From Azoarcus sp. (lineage in GTDB: Bacteria > Pseudomonadota > Gammaproteobacteria > Burkholderiales > Rhodocyclaceae), in NCBI GenBank assembly GCA_031268685.1, contig JAIRWW010000321.1, positions 1 to 6,028 of the forward strand: a stretch of DNA of 6,028 nucleotides. The letters are read 5' to 3'. Positions 1-5,840 of the stretch are shown one piece after another. Made by a program: the position numbers and the translations under genes. The first letter of the stretch is position 1. Each line of letters starts with the position of its first letter. The notes under the pieces are model-generated. The model ran no database searches. It was not told the origin of the DNA and saw only the letters and a list, made by a program, of their open reading frames with translations.

Positions 1-21
1 GTCAATGATGCAAGTGGGCGC

Positions 22-51
22 ATTCTATCCATGGAAGATCGCTTAATTCAA
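22..51 (-). promoter_or_regulatory. Candidate sigma-70 promoter directed leftwards, divergent to the heptose operon
   Basis: On the minus strand a -35 box TTGAAT (plus coordinates 46-51) is followed after 18 nt by a -10 box TAGAAT (22-27). Each hexamer differs from consensus at one or two positions. Transcription would start near position 15 and leave the window to the left. The gene it would serve is not in view. Found by eye, so this is a candidate only. Confidence 0.45.
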
Positions 52-93
52 TCACGCTGTCGTGGCGGCGGAGCCGTCCCGCCGCGTTTCTCG

Positions 94-102
94 TGGGATA
101 AT
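94..102 (+). promoter_or_regulatory. Candidate extended -10 promoter for the heptose operon
   Basis: TGGGATAAT fits an extended -10 element (TG, one base, then GATAAT). No recognisable -35 box lies 16-18 nt upstream, as is usual for extended -10 promoters. Transcription would begin near 108-110, leaving a leader of about 25 nt before the ATG at 134. It would exclude use of the upstream in-frame GTG at 62. Confidence 0.35.
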
Positions 103-133
103 CGCGCCTTCGATACGCCACGGTGCCTGTTTC

Positions 134-1084
134 ATGCCTGTATCCCTGCCGGATTTTTCCGCCGCACGCCTCGTCGTGGCGGGCGATGTAATGCTCGACC
201 GCTACTGGCACGGCGCTGCAACGCGCATTTCTCCCGAAGCGCCCGTGCCGGTGGTGAAGGTGGAAGTAGATGAGTTCCGCACGGGCGGCGCTGGTAATGT
301 GGCGATCAACGCTGCTTCGCTTGGAACGCCGACCTGTCTGGTCGGGCTGGTCGGCAGGGACGATGCGGCGCGGCTTTTGTCCCAAAAGCTCGCGGACGGC
401 GGCGTGCTTTGCCGTCTGGTCGATGTGCCGGGGCATCCGACGATCACCAAGTTGCGGGTCATCAGCCGTCACCAGCAGCTCATCCGGCTCGATTTCGAGA
501 ATGATTTTGCCGGAACGGAATCGTCCGGCATTGAACAGAGCTTTGCCGCCGCGCTGGAAGGCGCGGGCGCAGTGGTGTTTTCCGACTACGGCAAGGGTAC
601 GCTGGCCCGGATCGCGGAGATGATCGCGACGGCGCGCGCCCGCGGGCTGCCCGTGGCAGTCGACCCCAAGGGAGCCGATTTCGCGCGCTATAGAAACGCT
701 TCCGTCATTACTCCGAATATGAGCGAGTTTGAGGCTGTAGTGGGCCGCTGCGCCGACGAACAGGCCATCCGGGAGCGCGGCGAGGCTTTGCGCACGGAGT
801 TGGGGCTGGATGCGCTGCTCATTACCCGTTCGGAACGCGGCATGACTTTGCTGCAAAAAGGCGAACCCGCCCTGGATTTACCCACCCGCGCCCGCGATGT
901 GTTCGACGTTACAGGCGCGGGCGATACCGTGGTCGCCGTGCTCGGCGCTGGCCTTGCCTGCGGACTGGGCCTGCCCCACGCCATGCAGCTTGCCAACGCC
1001 GCCGCTGGCATCGTGGTCGGCAAACTCGGCACTGCCGCCGTGAGCCGCGCCGAACTCGCCAAAGCGCTGACGCATTCCGGATAG
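134..1084 (+). CDS. rfaE1: D-glycero-beta-D-manno-heptose-7-phosphate kinase (HldA / RfaE domain I)
   Basis: This is a cytoplasmic PfkB/ribokinase-family sugar kinase of 316 aa. It phosphorylates D-glycero-D-manno-heptose 7-phosphate at C1, an early step to ADP-heptose for the LPS inner core. The N-terminus carries the RfaE signature GDVMLDRYW followed by [13 protein letters not shown]. Next come the [14 protein letters not shown] substrate-binding glycine motif, then [10 protein letters not shown] and TPNMSEFE, and the C-terminal PfkB signature [11 protein letters not shown], whose Asp264 is the expected catalytic base. The adenylyltransferase domain fused in E. coli HldE is absent, so a separate rfaE2/hldC gene is expected elsewhere. 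I chose ATG 134 because the RfaE homology begins there. An in-frame GTG at 62 would add 24 residues that do not look like the family. No clear Shine-Dalgarno precedes 134. The stop is 21 nt before rfaD. Confidence 0.93.
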   Translation: MPVSLPDFSAARLVVAGDVMLDRYWHGAATRISPEAPVPVVKVEVDEFRTGGAGNVAINAASLGTPTCLVGLVGRDDAARLLSQKLADGGVLCRLVDVPGHPTITKLRVISRHQQLIRLDFENDFAGTESSGIEQSFAAALEGAGAVVFSDYGKGTLARIAEMIATARARGLPVAVDPKGADFARYRNASVITPNMSEFEAVVGRCADEQAIRERGEALRTELGLDALLITRSERGMTLLQKGEPALDLPTRARDVFDVTGAGDTVVAVLGAGLACGLGLPHAMQLANAAAGIVVGKLGTAAVSRAELAKALTHSG

Positions 1085-1105
1085 TTATACAAGCAGGAGT
1101 TTTTT

Positions 1106-2071
1106 ATGATCATCGTCACAGGCGGTGCAGGTTTCATCGGCAGCAACATTGTGCAGGCGCTCAACGCCAGGGGCATCGACGACATTCTGGTGGTCGACGA
1201 CCTGAGCGATGGCCGCAAATGCCTGAATCTGGCCGATGCCGATATCCGCGACTATCTCGATAAAGACGACTTCCTCGCCCGCATCACGCAGGGCGAAGAT
1301 TTCGGCGCGGTTGAAGCGGTCTTTCACGAGGGCGCTTGTTCGTCGACCACTGAGTGGGACGGACGTTTTGTGATGACGGTGAATTTTGCGTATACCAAGG
1401 CGCTGCTGGCGTGGTGCGCGGCGCGCGGAACGCCATTTATCTACGCTTCTTCGGCCTCGGTCTATGGCATGGGGCCGGTCTTCCGCGAAGCGCGCGAGCA
1501 CGAACGCCCGCTCAATATGTACGCTTATTCCAAATTCCTGTTCGACTGCCATCTGCGCGCGCGCCTGGACGGCATCGGCAGTCAGGTGGCGGGCTTGCGC
1601 TATTTCAATGTTTATGGCCCAAGGGAGCAGCACAAGGGGACGATGGCGAGCGTGCCCTTCCACGTCAACGGCCAGTTGCACGACAGCGGACGCCTGCGTT
1701 TATTCGAGGGTTCCGACGGTTATGGGCCGGGGGAACAGCAGCGCGACTTTATTCATGTCGATGATGTTGTCGCCGTCAATCTGTGGCTGCTCGATCATCC
1801 GCAAGTCTCGGGCATTTTCAATGTGGGTACCGGACGGGCGCAAAGTTTCAACGATGTGGCGCGCGCCGCGATCGACTGGCACCGGCAATGGCGCGACGAC
1901 GATGGCTTCGGCGGCATCGATTACATTCCGTTCCCGGATCACCTCAAGGGCCGCTACCAGAGCTTTACTGAAGCCGATATTTCGGCGCTGCGCGCGGCGG
2001 GCTGCACGCATGAGTTCATGGATGTCGCCACGGGCATCGCGCGTTATTTCGACTGGCTGCACCAAGACTGA
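1106..2071 (+). CDS. rfaD: ADP-L-glycero-D-manno-heptose 6-epimerase
   Basis: This is a short-chain dehydrogenase-type epimerase of 321 aa, close to the usual length of the family. It converts ADP-D-glycero-D-manno-heptose to the L-glycero form used by the heptosyltransferases, in the cytoplasm and with bound NADP. The Rossmann motif GGAGFIGSN is at residues 6-14. [13 protein letters not shown] is a strong RfaD signature, and YASSASVYG carries the active-site Ser region. The YxxxK pair is Tyr139 and Lys143 (YAYSK). A second lysine in [13 protein letters not shown], Lys177, corresponds to the second catalytic residue known in E. coli HldD. The Shine-Dalgarno AGGAG at 1095-1099 sits 6 nt before the ATG, making this one of the best start sites in the operon. 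It lies between the kinase and waaF, with 11 nt to the next start, and is surely co-transcribed. Confidence 0.96.
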   Translation: MIIVTGGAGFIGSNIVQALNARGIDDILVVDDLSDGRKCLNLADADIRDYLDKDDFLARITQGEDFGAVEAVFHEGACSSTTEWDGRFVMTVNFAYTKALLAWCAARGTPFIYASSASVYGMGPVFREAREHERPLNMYAYSKFLFDCHLRARLDGIGSQVAGLRYFNVYGPREQHKGTMASVPFHVNGQLHDSGRLRLFEGSDGYGPGEQQRDFIHVDDVVAVNLWLLDHPQVSGIFNVGTGRAQSFNDVARAAIDWHRQWRDDDGFGGIDYIPFPDHLKGRYQSFTEADISALRAAGCTHEFMDVATGIARYFDWLHQD

Positions 2072-2082
2072 AACGCGCGGCG

Positions 2083-3438
2083 ATGCGGAAAATCCTGGTC
2101 GTGGGGCCATCGTGGGTCGGAGACATGGTCATGGCGCAAAGCCTTTTCATGTACCTGAAACAGGGTGGCGAATGCGAAATCGATGTGCTGGCTCCGGCGT
2201 GGTCGCTGCCTGTCCTCGCCCGCATGCCGGAGGTAGGGCGCGGCGTGGTCATGCCGCTGGGTCACGGGCAATTTGGCCTGGGGGCGCGCTGGCGGCTTGG
2301 GCGCGAGCTTGCGCCCGAGCGCTACGACCAGGCCATCGTGCTTCCGGGATCATTCAAATCCGCGCTCGTGCCCTTCTTTGCCCGCATTCCGCAGCGCACG
2401 GGCTTTCGCGGCGAAATGCGCCACGGACTGATCAACGATATGCGCCCGCTGGACCGCGCCCTGTTGCCGATGACGGTGCAACGCTTTGTCGCCCTCGGCC
2501 AGCCGAACGGCGCGGCTGCCGCAAGGCCCGCTTTCCGCGTACCAAGGCTGATCGCCGACGCGGATAACCAGCGCTCGCTGGCCGCGCGCTTCGGTCTCGA
2601 TACCGGACGCCCGGCGGTGGCCTTCATGCCCGGCGCGGAATACGGCCCCGCCAAGCAGTGGCCGCCCGCGCATTACGCTGAACTCGCCCGCCTGCTCACC
2701 ACCCGCGGCTTTCGGGTATGGGTGCTCGGCGCAAAAAAGGACAGCGAGGTCGCGCGTCCGATAGCCGACGGCAATCCCGGCGTGCTTGACCTCACGGGCC
2801 GTACCGAACTCGGCGACGCTGTAGACCTTCTCGCGCTCGCCCGCGCCGCCGTCACAAACGACTCCGGCCTGATGCACGTCGCCGCCGCGCTCGACATACC
2901 ACTGGCGGCGATCTTCGGCTCTTCCAGCCCCGAGCACACGCCGCCCCTGGGCCAGCGAATCGCCATCGAATCGCTGCGGCTGCCCTGCGCCCCCTGTTTC
3001 GCACGCCGCTGCCCGCAAGGGCATACCCGCTGCCTGACCGGCATTGAACCGGCGCGCGTGCTCGCCGCGCTGGAACCGTTCATCGGGGAAAGCCCCGGAC
3101 AAGCCCTACCCGCTCAAACCGGAGAAAGCCCCGAACAAGCCCCACCCGCTCAAACTGAAAAAAACCCCGAACAAGCCCCGCCCGTTCGGGCTGAGCTTGT
3201 CGAAGCCCTTGATCCCCCTGGCAACACCCTTCGACAAGCTCAGGGCGAACGGTATTGCCGACAAATTCAGGCTGGGGAAAGCCCCGAACAAGCCCTACCC
3301 GCTCAAACTGGAGAAAACCCCGAACAAGCCTCACCCGTTCGGGCTGAGCCTGTCGAAGCCCTTGATTCCCCTGGCGACACCCTTCGACAAGCTCAGGGCG
3401 AACGGTATTGCCCAGAGCCGCCCAAGGAAGATCGCTGA
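2083..3438 (+). CDS. waaF: ADP-heptose:LPS heptosyltransferase II with a repeat-encoded C-terminal extension
   Basis: This is a glycosyltransferase family 9 enzyme that adds the second heptose of the LPS inner core on the cytoplasmic face of the inner membrane. WaaF signatures are clear: GPSWVGDMVMAQSL at the N-terminus with Asp14 as likely catalytic base, PGAEYGPAKQWP, TNDSGLMHVAAAL, FGSSSPEHTPPLG, and the family Cys motif PCAPCFARRCPQGHTRCL. The recognisable enzyme ends near Ile334, about the normal family length. Residues 335-451 are an added tail of 12-residue units (GESPEQALPAQT type: 335-346, 347-358, 359-370, 398-409, 410-421). Two palindrome-encoded segments, both containing LRQAQGERYC, are interspersed. 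The tail is rich in Pro, Gln, Glu and Ala, has no hydrophobic segment, and is probably disordered. The start follows rfaD by 11 nt with a poor Shine-Dalgarno, which suggests translational coupling. The stop lies 2 nt before waaC. Confidence 0.93.
   Translation: MRKILVVGPSWVGDMVMAQSLFMYLKQGGECEIDVLAPAWSLPVLARMPEVGRGVVMPLGHGQFGLGARWRLGRELAPERYDQAIVLPGSFKSALVPFFARIPQRTGFRGEMRHGLINDMRPLDRALLPMTVQRFVALGQPNGAAAARPAFRVPRLIADADNQRSLAARFGLDTGRPAVAFMPGAEYGPAKQWPPAHYAELARLLTTRGFRVWVLGAKKDSEVARPIADGNPGVLDLTGRTELGDAVDLLALARAAVTNDSGLMHVAAALDIPLAAIFGSSSPEHTPPLGQRIAIESLRLPCAPCFARRCPQGHTRCLTGIEPARVLAALEPFIGESPGQALPAQTGESPEQAPPAQTEKNPEQAPPVRAELVEALDPPGNTLRQAQGERYCRQIQAGESPEQALPAQTGENPEQASPVRAEPVEALDSPGDTLRQAQGERYCPEPPKEDR
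3085..3192 (+). repeat. Three tandem 36-nt units at the 3' end of waaF
   Basis: Three contiguous 36-nt units start at 3085, 3121 and 3157. Each contains the core CCCCGRACAAGCC and encodes one 12-residue peptide in the waaF frame (GESPGQALPAQT, GESPEQAPPAQT, EKNPEQAPPVRA). The third unit runs into the left arm of the first palindrome, so the last 11 nt of the unit and the start of the arm are the same bases. The first unit begins with the small stem GGGG-AAAG-CCCC. Confidence 0.9.
3182..3252. repeat. REP-like palindromic element, copy 1
   Basis: A 24-nt left arm (3182-3205) pairs with a 24-nt right arm (3229-3252) with two mismatches around a 23-nt loop. The arms contain TGAGCTTGTCGAAG and its complement CTTCGACAAGCTCA. 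This is a family I recognise as widespread in intergenic regions of proteobacteria, where spurious ORFs show peptides such as FDKLRANG and LRQAQGERY. Here it is inside coding sequence. In unprotected mRNA it could form a strong hairpin. Confidence 0.88.
3274..3345 (+). repeat. Two further tandem 36-nt units
   Basis: Units at 3274-3309 and 3310-3345 encode GESPEQALPAQT and GENPEQASPVRA. They are the duplicated counterparts of the units at 3121 and 3157, and again the second merges into the left arm of a palindrome. That gives five units in all. Confidence 0.9.
3335..3405. repeat. REP-like palindromic element, copy 2
   Basis: The left arm 3335-3358 and right arm 3382-3405 flank a 23-nt loop. 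The right arm is identical to that of copy 1. The left arm carries one extra change (GAGCCTGTC instead of GAGCTTGTC), which weakens pairing by one base pair. The element ends 36 nt before the waaC start, so a hairpin here would lie close to the waaC ribosome binding site. Confidence 0.87.
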
Positions 3439-3440
3439 GC

Positions 3441-4532
3441 ATGCGCGTCCTCGTCGTCAAAACATCCTCGCTCGGCGACATCATCCACACCCTGCCCGCC
3501 GTCACCGACGCGGCGCGGGCATTGCCCGGCATCCGCTTCGACTGGATAGTGGAAGAAGCCTTCGCCGAAATCCCCAGCTGGCACCCTGCGGTCGAGCGCG
3601 TAATCCCCGTGGCCCTGCGGCGCTGGCGGCGGCATCCGTTCGCCCGCGCCACGCGCGGAGAATGGCGCGCCTTCCGCGCCGCGCTCGCCGATGTGCGCTA
3701 CGACTGCGTGCTCGATGCCCAGGGCCTGCTGAAAAGCGCATGGCTCGCCTGCAAAGCGCGCGGCCCCCTGCACGGCCTCGACCGCCGCTCGGCGCGCGAG
3801 CCTCTGGCAAGCCTCGCCTACGCGCACCGTCATGCCATCCCTTGGGGCCGCCACGCCGTGCGCCGCGTGCGCGAACTGTTTGCCGCCGCGCTCGGCTACG
3901 CCCTGCCGCCAGAAGCCATAGACGAAACCGATGGCGCGGCCACCGCCGACGCCGCCGCCTACGGGCTGGATCGCCGCCGCGCGCTGTCCGGCGCTCCGGC
4001 TGCGGACAACGGCGGCCAGCCCCGGCTGATCTGCCTCCATGGCACCACCTGGCCCGCCAAGCACTGGCCGGAAGCCTACTGGCGCGAACTCGCCCGCATT
4101 GCTTCCGCCGCAGGCTGGCAAGTGCGCCTGCCATGGGGAAACGCCGCCGAACACGAGCGCGCCGACCGCATCGCCGCTGGACTCGACAACACGCAGGCGC
4201 TCCCCCCGCTGAAGCTCGGCGGACTGGCCGCGGAACTCAGCACCGCCACGGCCTGCGTTGCCGTCGACACCGGTCTCGGACACCTTGCCGCCGCTTTCGA
4301 TATTCCAGCCCTGTCGCTTTTCGGCCCAACGAATCCCGGCCTCACCGGCGCATGGGGCCATCGGCAACAGCGCCTTGCCACGAATTTCCCCTGCGCGCCC
4401 TGCCTGAAAAAAAACTGCCCCCGCCCCCAAGGAAAATCGCCGGACGCCGGTATAAAACCGCCATGCTTCGCCAGCCTGTCCCCCGAGCGGGTATGGGGGA
4501 CGCTTATAGACATGCTGCGCACGAAAACCTGA
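3441..4532 (+). CDS. waaC: ADP-heptose:LPS heptosyltransferase I
   Basis: This family 9 glycosyltransferase of 363 aa transfers the first L-glycero-D-manno-heptose from ADP-heptose to Kdo2-lipid A at the cytoplasmic face of the inner membrane. The N-terminal signature KTSSLGDIIHTLPAVTDA distinguishes WaaC from WaaF, and Asp13 is the expected catalytic base. LDAQGLLKSAWLA follows. The nucleotide-sugar domain has HGTTWPAKHWPEAYW (His200, Lys207), VDTGLGHLAAAF (Asp276, His281) and LFGPTNPGLTGAWG, then a CAPC Cys motif near the C-terminus. The length is slightly above the usual 320-350 aa because of small insertions rich in Arg and Ala, such as residues 160-190. ATG 3441 is chosen because the conserved N-terminus starts there and AGGAAG (3425-3430) lies 10 nt upstream, inside the last waaF codons. 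An in-frame TTG at 3408 would extend it into the repeat. It is the last gene of the operon. Confidence 0.93.
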   Translation: MRVLVVKTSSLGDIIHTLPAVTDAARALPGIRFDWIVEEAFAEIPSWHPAVERVIPVALRRWRRHPFARATRGEWRAFRAALADVRYDCVLDAQGLLKSAWLACKARGPLHGLDRRSAREPLASLAYAHRHAIPWGRHAVRRVRELFAAALGYALPPEAIDETDGAATADAAAYGLDRRRALSGAPAADNGGQPRLICLHGTTWPAKHWPEAYWRELARIASAAGWQVRLPWGNAAEHERADRIAAGLDNTQALPPLKLGGLAAELSTATACVAVDTGLGHLAAAFDIPALSLFGPTNPGLTGAWGHRQQRLATNFPCAPCLKKNCPRPQGKSPDAGIKPPCFASLSPERVWGTLIDMLRTKT

Positions 4533-4726
4533 GCGCAGAACAGAATGAGAACGAGCGCGGCGGCGGAAGCGGAAGCGTTATTAAGCTGACCCAAACCGCT
4601 ATCGTCAGTACCGCATCACCAGACCGCAAACGCCATTGATGTTGCAACGAAATACATATTACTTATCCATGCGTAAACCGTGATAAAGTACCGATCGAAA
4701 TCAATTTCCATATAAAGGAAAGCAAA
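4533..4726. other. Spacer between the heptose operon and the effector cassette; G+C transition
   Basis: These 194 nt hold no supported gene. G+C falls from the high level of waaC (43 of 60 bases at 3661-3720) to that of the cassette (24 of 60 at 4741-4800). The left part is still G+C-rich and the right part, from about 4635, is A+T-rich. I see no convincing terminator hairpin with a T-run after waaC. A weak extended -10 (TGATAAAGT, 4681-4689) could drive the effector gene, but it has no good -35 box. Confidence 0.5.
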
Positions 4727-5227
4727 ATGGCAAGACCGGCATTTAATGATGCATGGCATGCATTTATGCAAATAAACGTGCCCGTAAAGGCTGTTGGAGA
4801 CATAATAGGCGGCAAGGTAAAGTATAACATTGACATACCAGAGGATGAAGGAGGGTTTGCGAATGCCTGCCCTATTCGCATGAGCTATGTGCTCAATAAA
4901 ACCAGTTTCCCCATACGCCGCTCGTCAGGCTACGCAATGGTAAGCGGCGGCGATGGGAAATGGTACATCTTCCGTGTGCAGGATATGAAATTGTACTTGC
5001 GCAGTACTTTTGGCAAGCCAGACAAAGAAGTGAAAGGAAGCCCGGAACCGTCGGATTTCAGTGGCATGAAGGGTATTCTCGTCGTTCAGGGAAAAGGCTG
5101 GGGCAATGCGGGGGGACACATCACTTTGTGGGATGGCTCCCTGTGTTCCGATTCCTGCCATCTTGCACGCGACCCGGATAACGGCACCTTCATACCGGGA
5201 GAGGCATCCCTATGGGCCTTACCCTGA
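4727..5227 (+). CDS. tae4: Type VI secretion amidase effector, Tae4 family
   Basis: This 166-aa protein matches Tae4, an NlpC/P60-like cysteine amidase. Type VI systems deliver Tae4 to the periplasm of rival cells, where it cuts the D-Glu to meso-diaminopimelate bond of peptidoglycan stems. Visible family features are MARPAFNDAW at the N-terminus, GGKVKYNI, and FANACPIRMSYVLNK with the nucleophile Cys48. KWYIFRVQDMKLYL and FGKPD follow, then GHITLWDG with His131. The acidic triad member is Asp136 or, by the spacing in Salmonella Tae4, Asp142. Cys140 and Cys144 could form a disulfide. There is no signal peptide, as expected for an effector loaded in the cytoplasm. AAGGAA at 4715-4720 is a good Shine-Dalgarno 6 nt before ATG. 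Its 3' end overlaps the immunity gene by 16 nt. Lower G+C than the heptose genes suggests transfer. No Hcp, VgrG or other type VI gene is near. Confidence 0.92.
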   Translation: MARPAFNDAWHAFMQINVPVKAVGDIIGGKVKYNIDIPEDEGGFANACPIRMSYVLNKTSFPIRRSSGYAMVSGGDGKWYIFRVQDMKLYLRSTFGKPDKEVKGSPEPSDFSGMKGILVVQGKGWGNAGGHITLWDGSLCSDSCHLARDPDNGTFIPGEASLWALP

Positions 5228-5649
5228 AAAATATCGCGCCGTTTTTCGTAGCAGCAATGATGCTTTCCGGCTGTACTTTTGCCGAAGACCAATCCATGGC
5301 GGCGAATTATTCCCTGCCGCAAACCGATACCTATTCGCCGCGCGACTCCCTGAAAAACTGGGTCTTGAGCATATGTTTCGCCAATATCGTCAAAAACGAT
5401 AGAGATGCCAGCCACGATGCCGCCATGTCGGCGGCAGGGTATTTCGAGTTTGGAAATATACGTCTCGAAGAACGGGACGAACTCATCCCGCTGGTGAAAA
5501 AATACATAGCAAGAGAATATGGCGGACACTTCGATACTGGCATCGACCCGGCAAAACTCAATACGATGAAATGCATTGATTTATTTCACAGCGCCGAACT
5601 GGACGCCCTCATCACCAGAATGCTTAAAGACAGAAACAGACAGCAATGA
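5212..5649 (+). CDS. tai4: Type VI amidase immunity protein, Tai4 family, with lipoprotein signal
   Basis: This 145-aa exported protein is expected to bind and block Tae4 in the periplasm, protecting the producer from itself and its kin. The N-terminus MGLTLKNIAPFFVAAMMLSGC is a lipoprotein signal with lipobox LSGC, so Cys21 would be lipidated. Residue +2 is Thr, not Asp, which favours the outer membrane. The mature part has the Tai4 pattern: LKNWVLSICFANI, then DAAMSAAGYFEFG, then IAREYGG, then KCIDLFHSAELDALI. The two cysteines of the body (in SICFA and MKCID) may form a disulfide. The start overlaps the end of tae4 by 16 nt in another frame, and GGGAGAGG at 5197-5204 gives a good Shine-Dalgarno. 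The pair is therefore translated from one transcript. Its base composition is like that of tae4 (27 of 60 G+C at 5461-5520). Confidence 0.88.
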   Translation: MGLTLKNIAPFFVAAMMLSGCTFAEDQSMAANYSLPQTDTYSPRDSLKNWVLSICFANIVKNDRDASHDAAMSAAGYFEFGNIRLEERDELIPLVKKYIAREYGGHFDTGIDPAKLNTMKCIDLFHSAELDALITRMLKDRNRQQ

Positions 5650-5681
5650 CGCGGCATGCGCCCAAAAAGCTCCGCGCAACT

Positions 5682-5705
5682 CCGTTCACCCCGAGCTTGG
5701 CAAAG
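5682..5705 (+). repeat. Degenerate single arm of the REP-like palindrome
   Basis: CCGTTCACCCCGAGCTTGG begins a 24-nt stretch matching the complement of the right arm of the waaF palindromes at 20 of 24 positions. No matching second arm is seen within the next 100 nt, so it is a remnant or a solo element. It lies 32 nt after the tai4 stop. Confidence 0.65.
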
Positions 5706-5730
5706 GACATCCTTTATGGAATCCAGAGCT

Positions 5731-5760
5731 TTTACAATCTCAGCCGGAGCGGATGATAAT
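5731..5760 (+). promoter_or_regulatory. Candidate sigma-70 promoter for the DUF817-like gene
   Basis: The -35 box TTTACA (5731-5736) and -10 box GATAAT (5755-5760) each match consensus at five of six positions and are separated by 18 nt. Initiation near 5767 would give a leader of about 74 nt before the ATG at 5841. The leader contains a short 6-bp stem (TTGCTT-GCA-AAGCAA, 5775-5789) without a T-run. Confidence 0.5.
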
Positions 5761-5840
5761 CGTCCAGGGCTTCATTGCTTGCAAAGCAAACGGCAATTCA
5801 ATCCGGGCCGTCCAAACGTTTAGCATCAGAAATCTGTTAA

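Larger units (their letters stand above)
3121..3412 (+). repeat. 153-nt tandem duplication (two 36-nt units plus one palindrome)
   Basis: The segment 3121-3259 recurs at 3274-3412, an offset of 153 nt (51 codons), so the reading frame is kept. By hand alignment 130 of 139 positions match. All nine differences are transitions, and they cause seven amino-acid changes. The duplicated block consists of two 36-nt units, a REP-like inverted repeat and the short tail GGTATTGCC. The sequences after the tail (3260-3273, and 3413 onward) differ. Confidence 0.88.

Noticed and set aside
2..856. Long open frame on the minus strand opposite rfaE1
   Set aside because: It is antisense to a clear PfkB kinase in high-G+C DNA. 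It has no family motifs and a composition typical of a shadow frame.
2350..3102. 250-codon minus-strand frame opposite waaF
   Set aside because: It overlaps a gene with strong heptosyltransferase motifs, and no recognisable domain or start signal supports it.
3085..3412. Possible CRISPR array from regularly spaced repeats
   Set aside because: The 36-nt units are directly adjacent with no unique spacers. The structure is a coding tandem repeat plus REP-like palindromes, with no cas genes nearby.
3044..4639. A 531-codon open frame across the waaF 3' end, the repeats and waaC in a third reading frame
   Set aside because: It is a shadow frame. It is Arg/Ala/Pro-rich as expected from out-of-frame G+C-rich DNA, and its Lys-rich part is the palindrome read in another frame (PFGLSLSKP, FDKLRANG). 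Real, motif-rich genes occupy both halves.
4636..4664. TTGATG ... TTACTT as a promoter for tae4
   Set aside because: The -35 box matches four of six, but the -10 box at the right spacing matches poorly, so I do not list it as a feature.
5775..5789. Possible terminator hairpin TTGCTT-GCA-AAGCAA
   Set aside because: The stem is only 6 bp and A+T-rich, and there is no T-run after it. It lies downstream of a promoter candidate rather than at a gene end.
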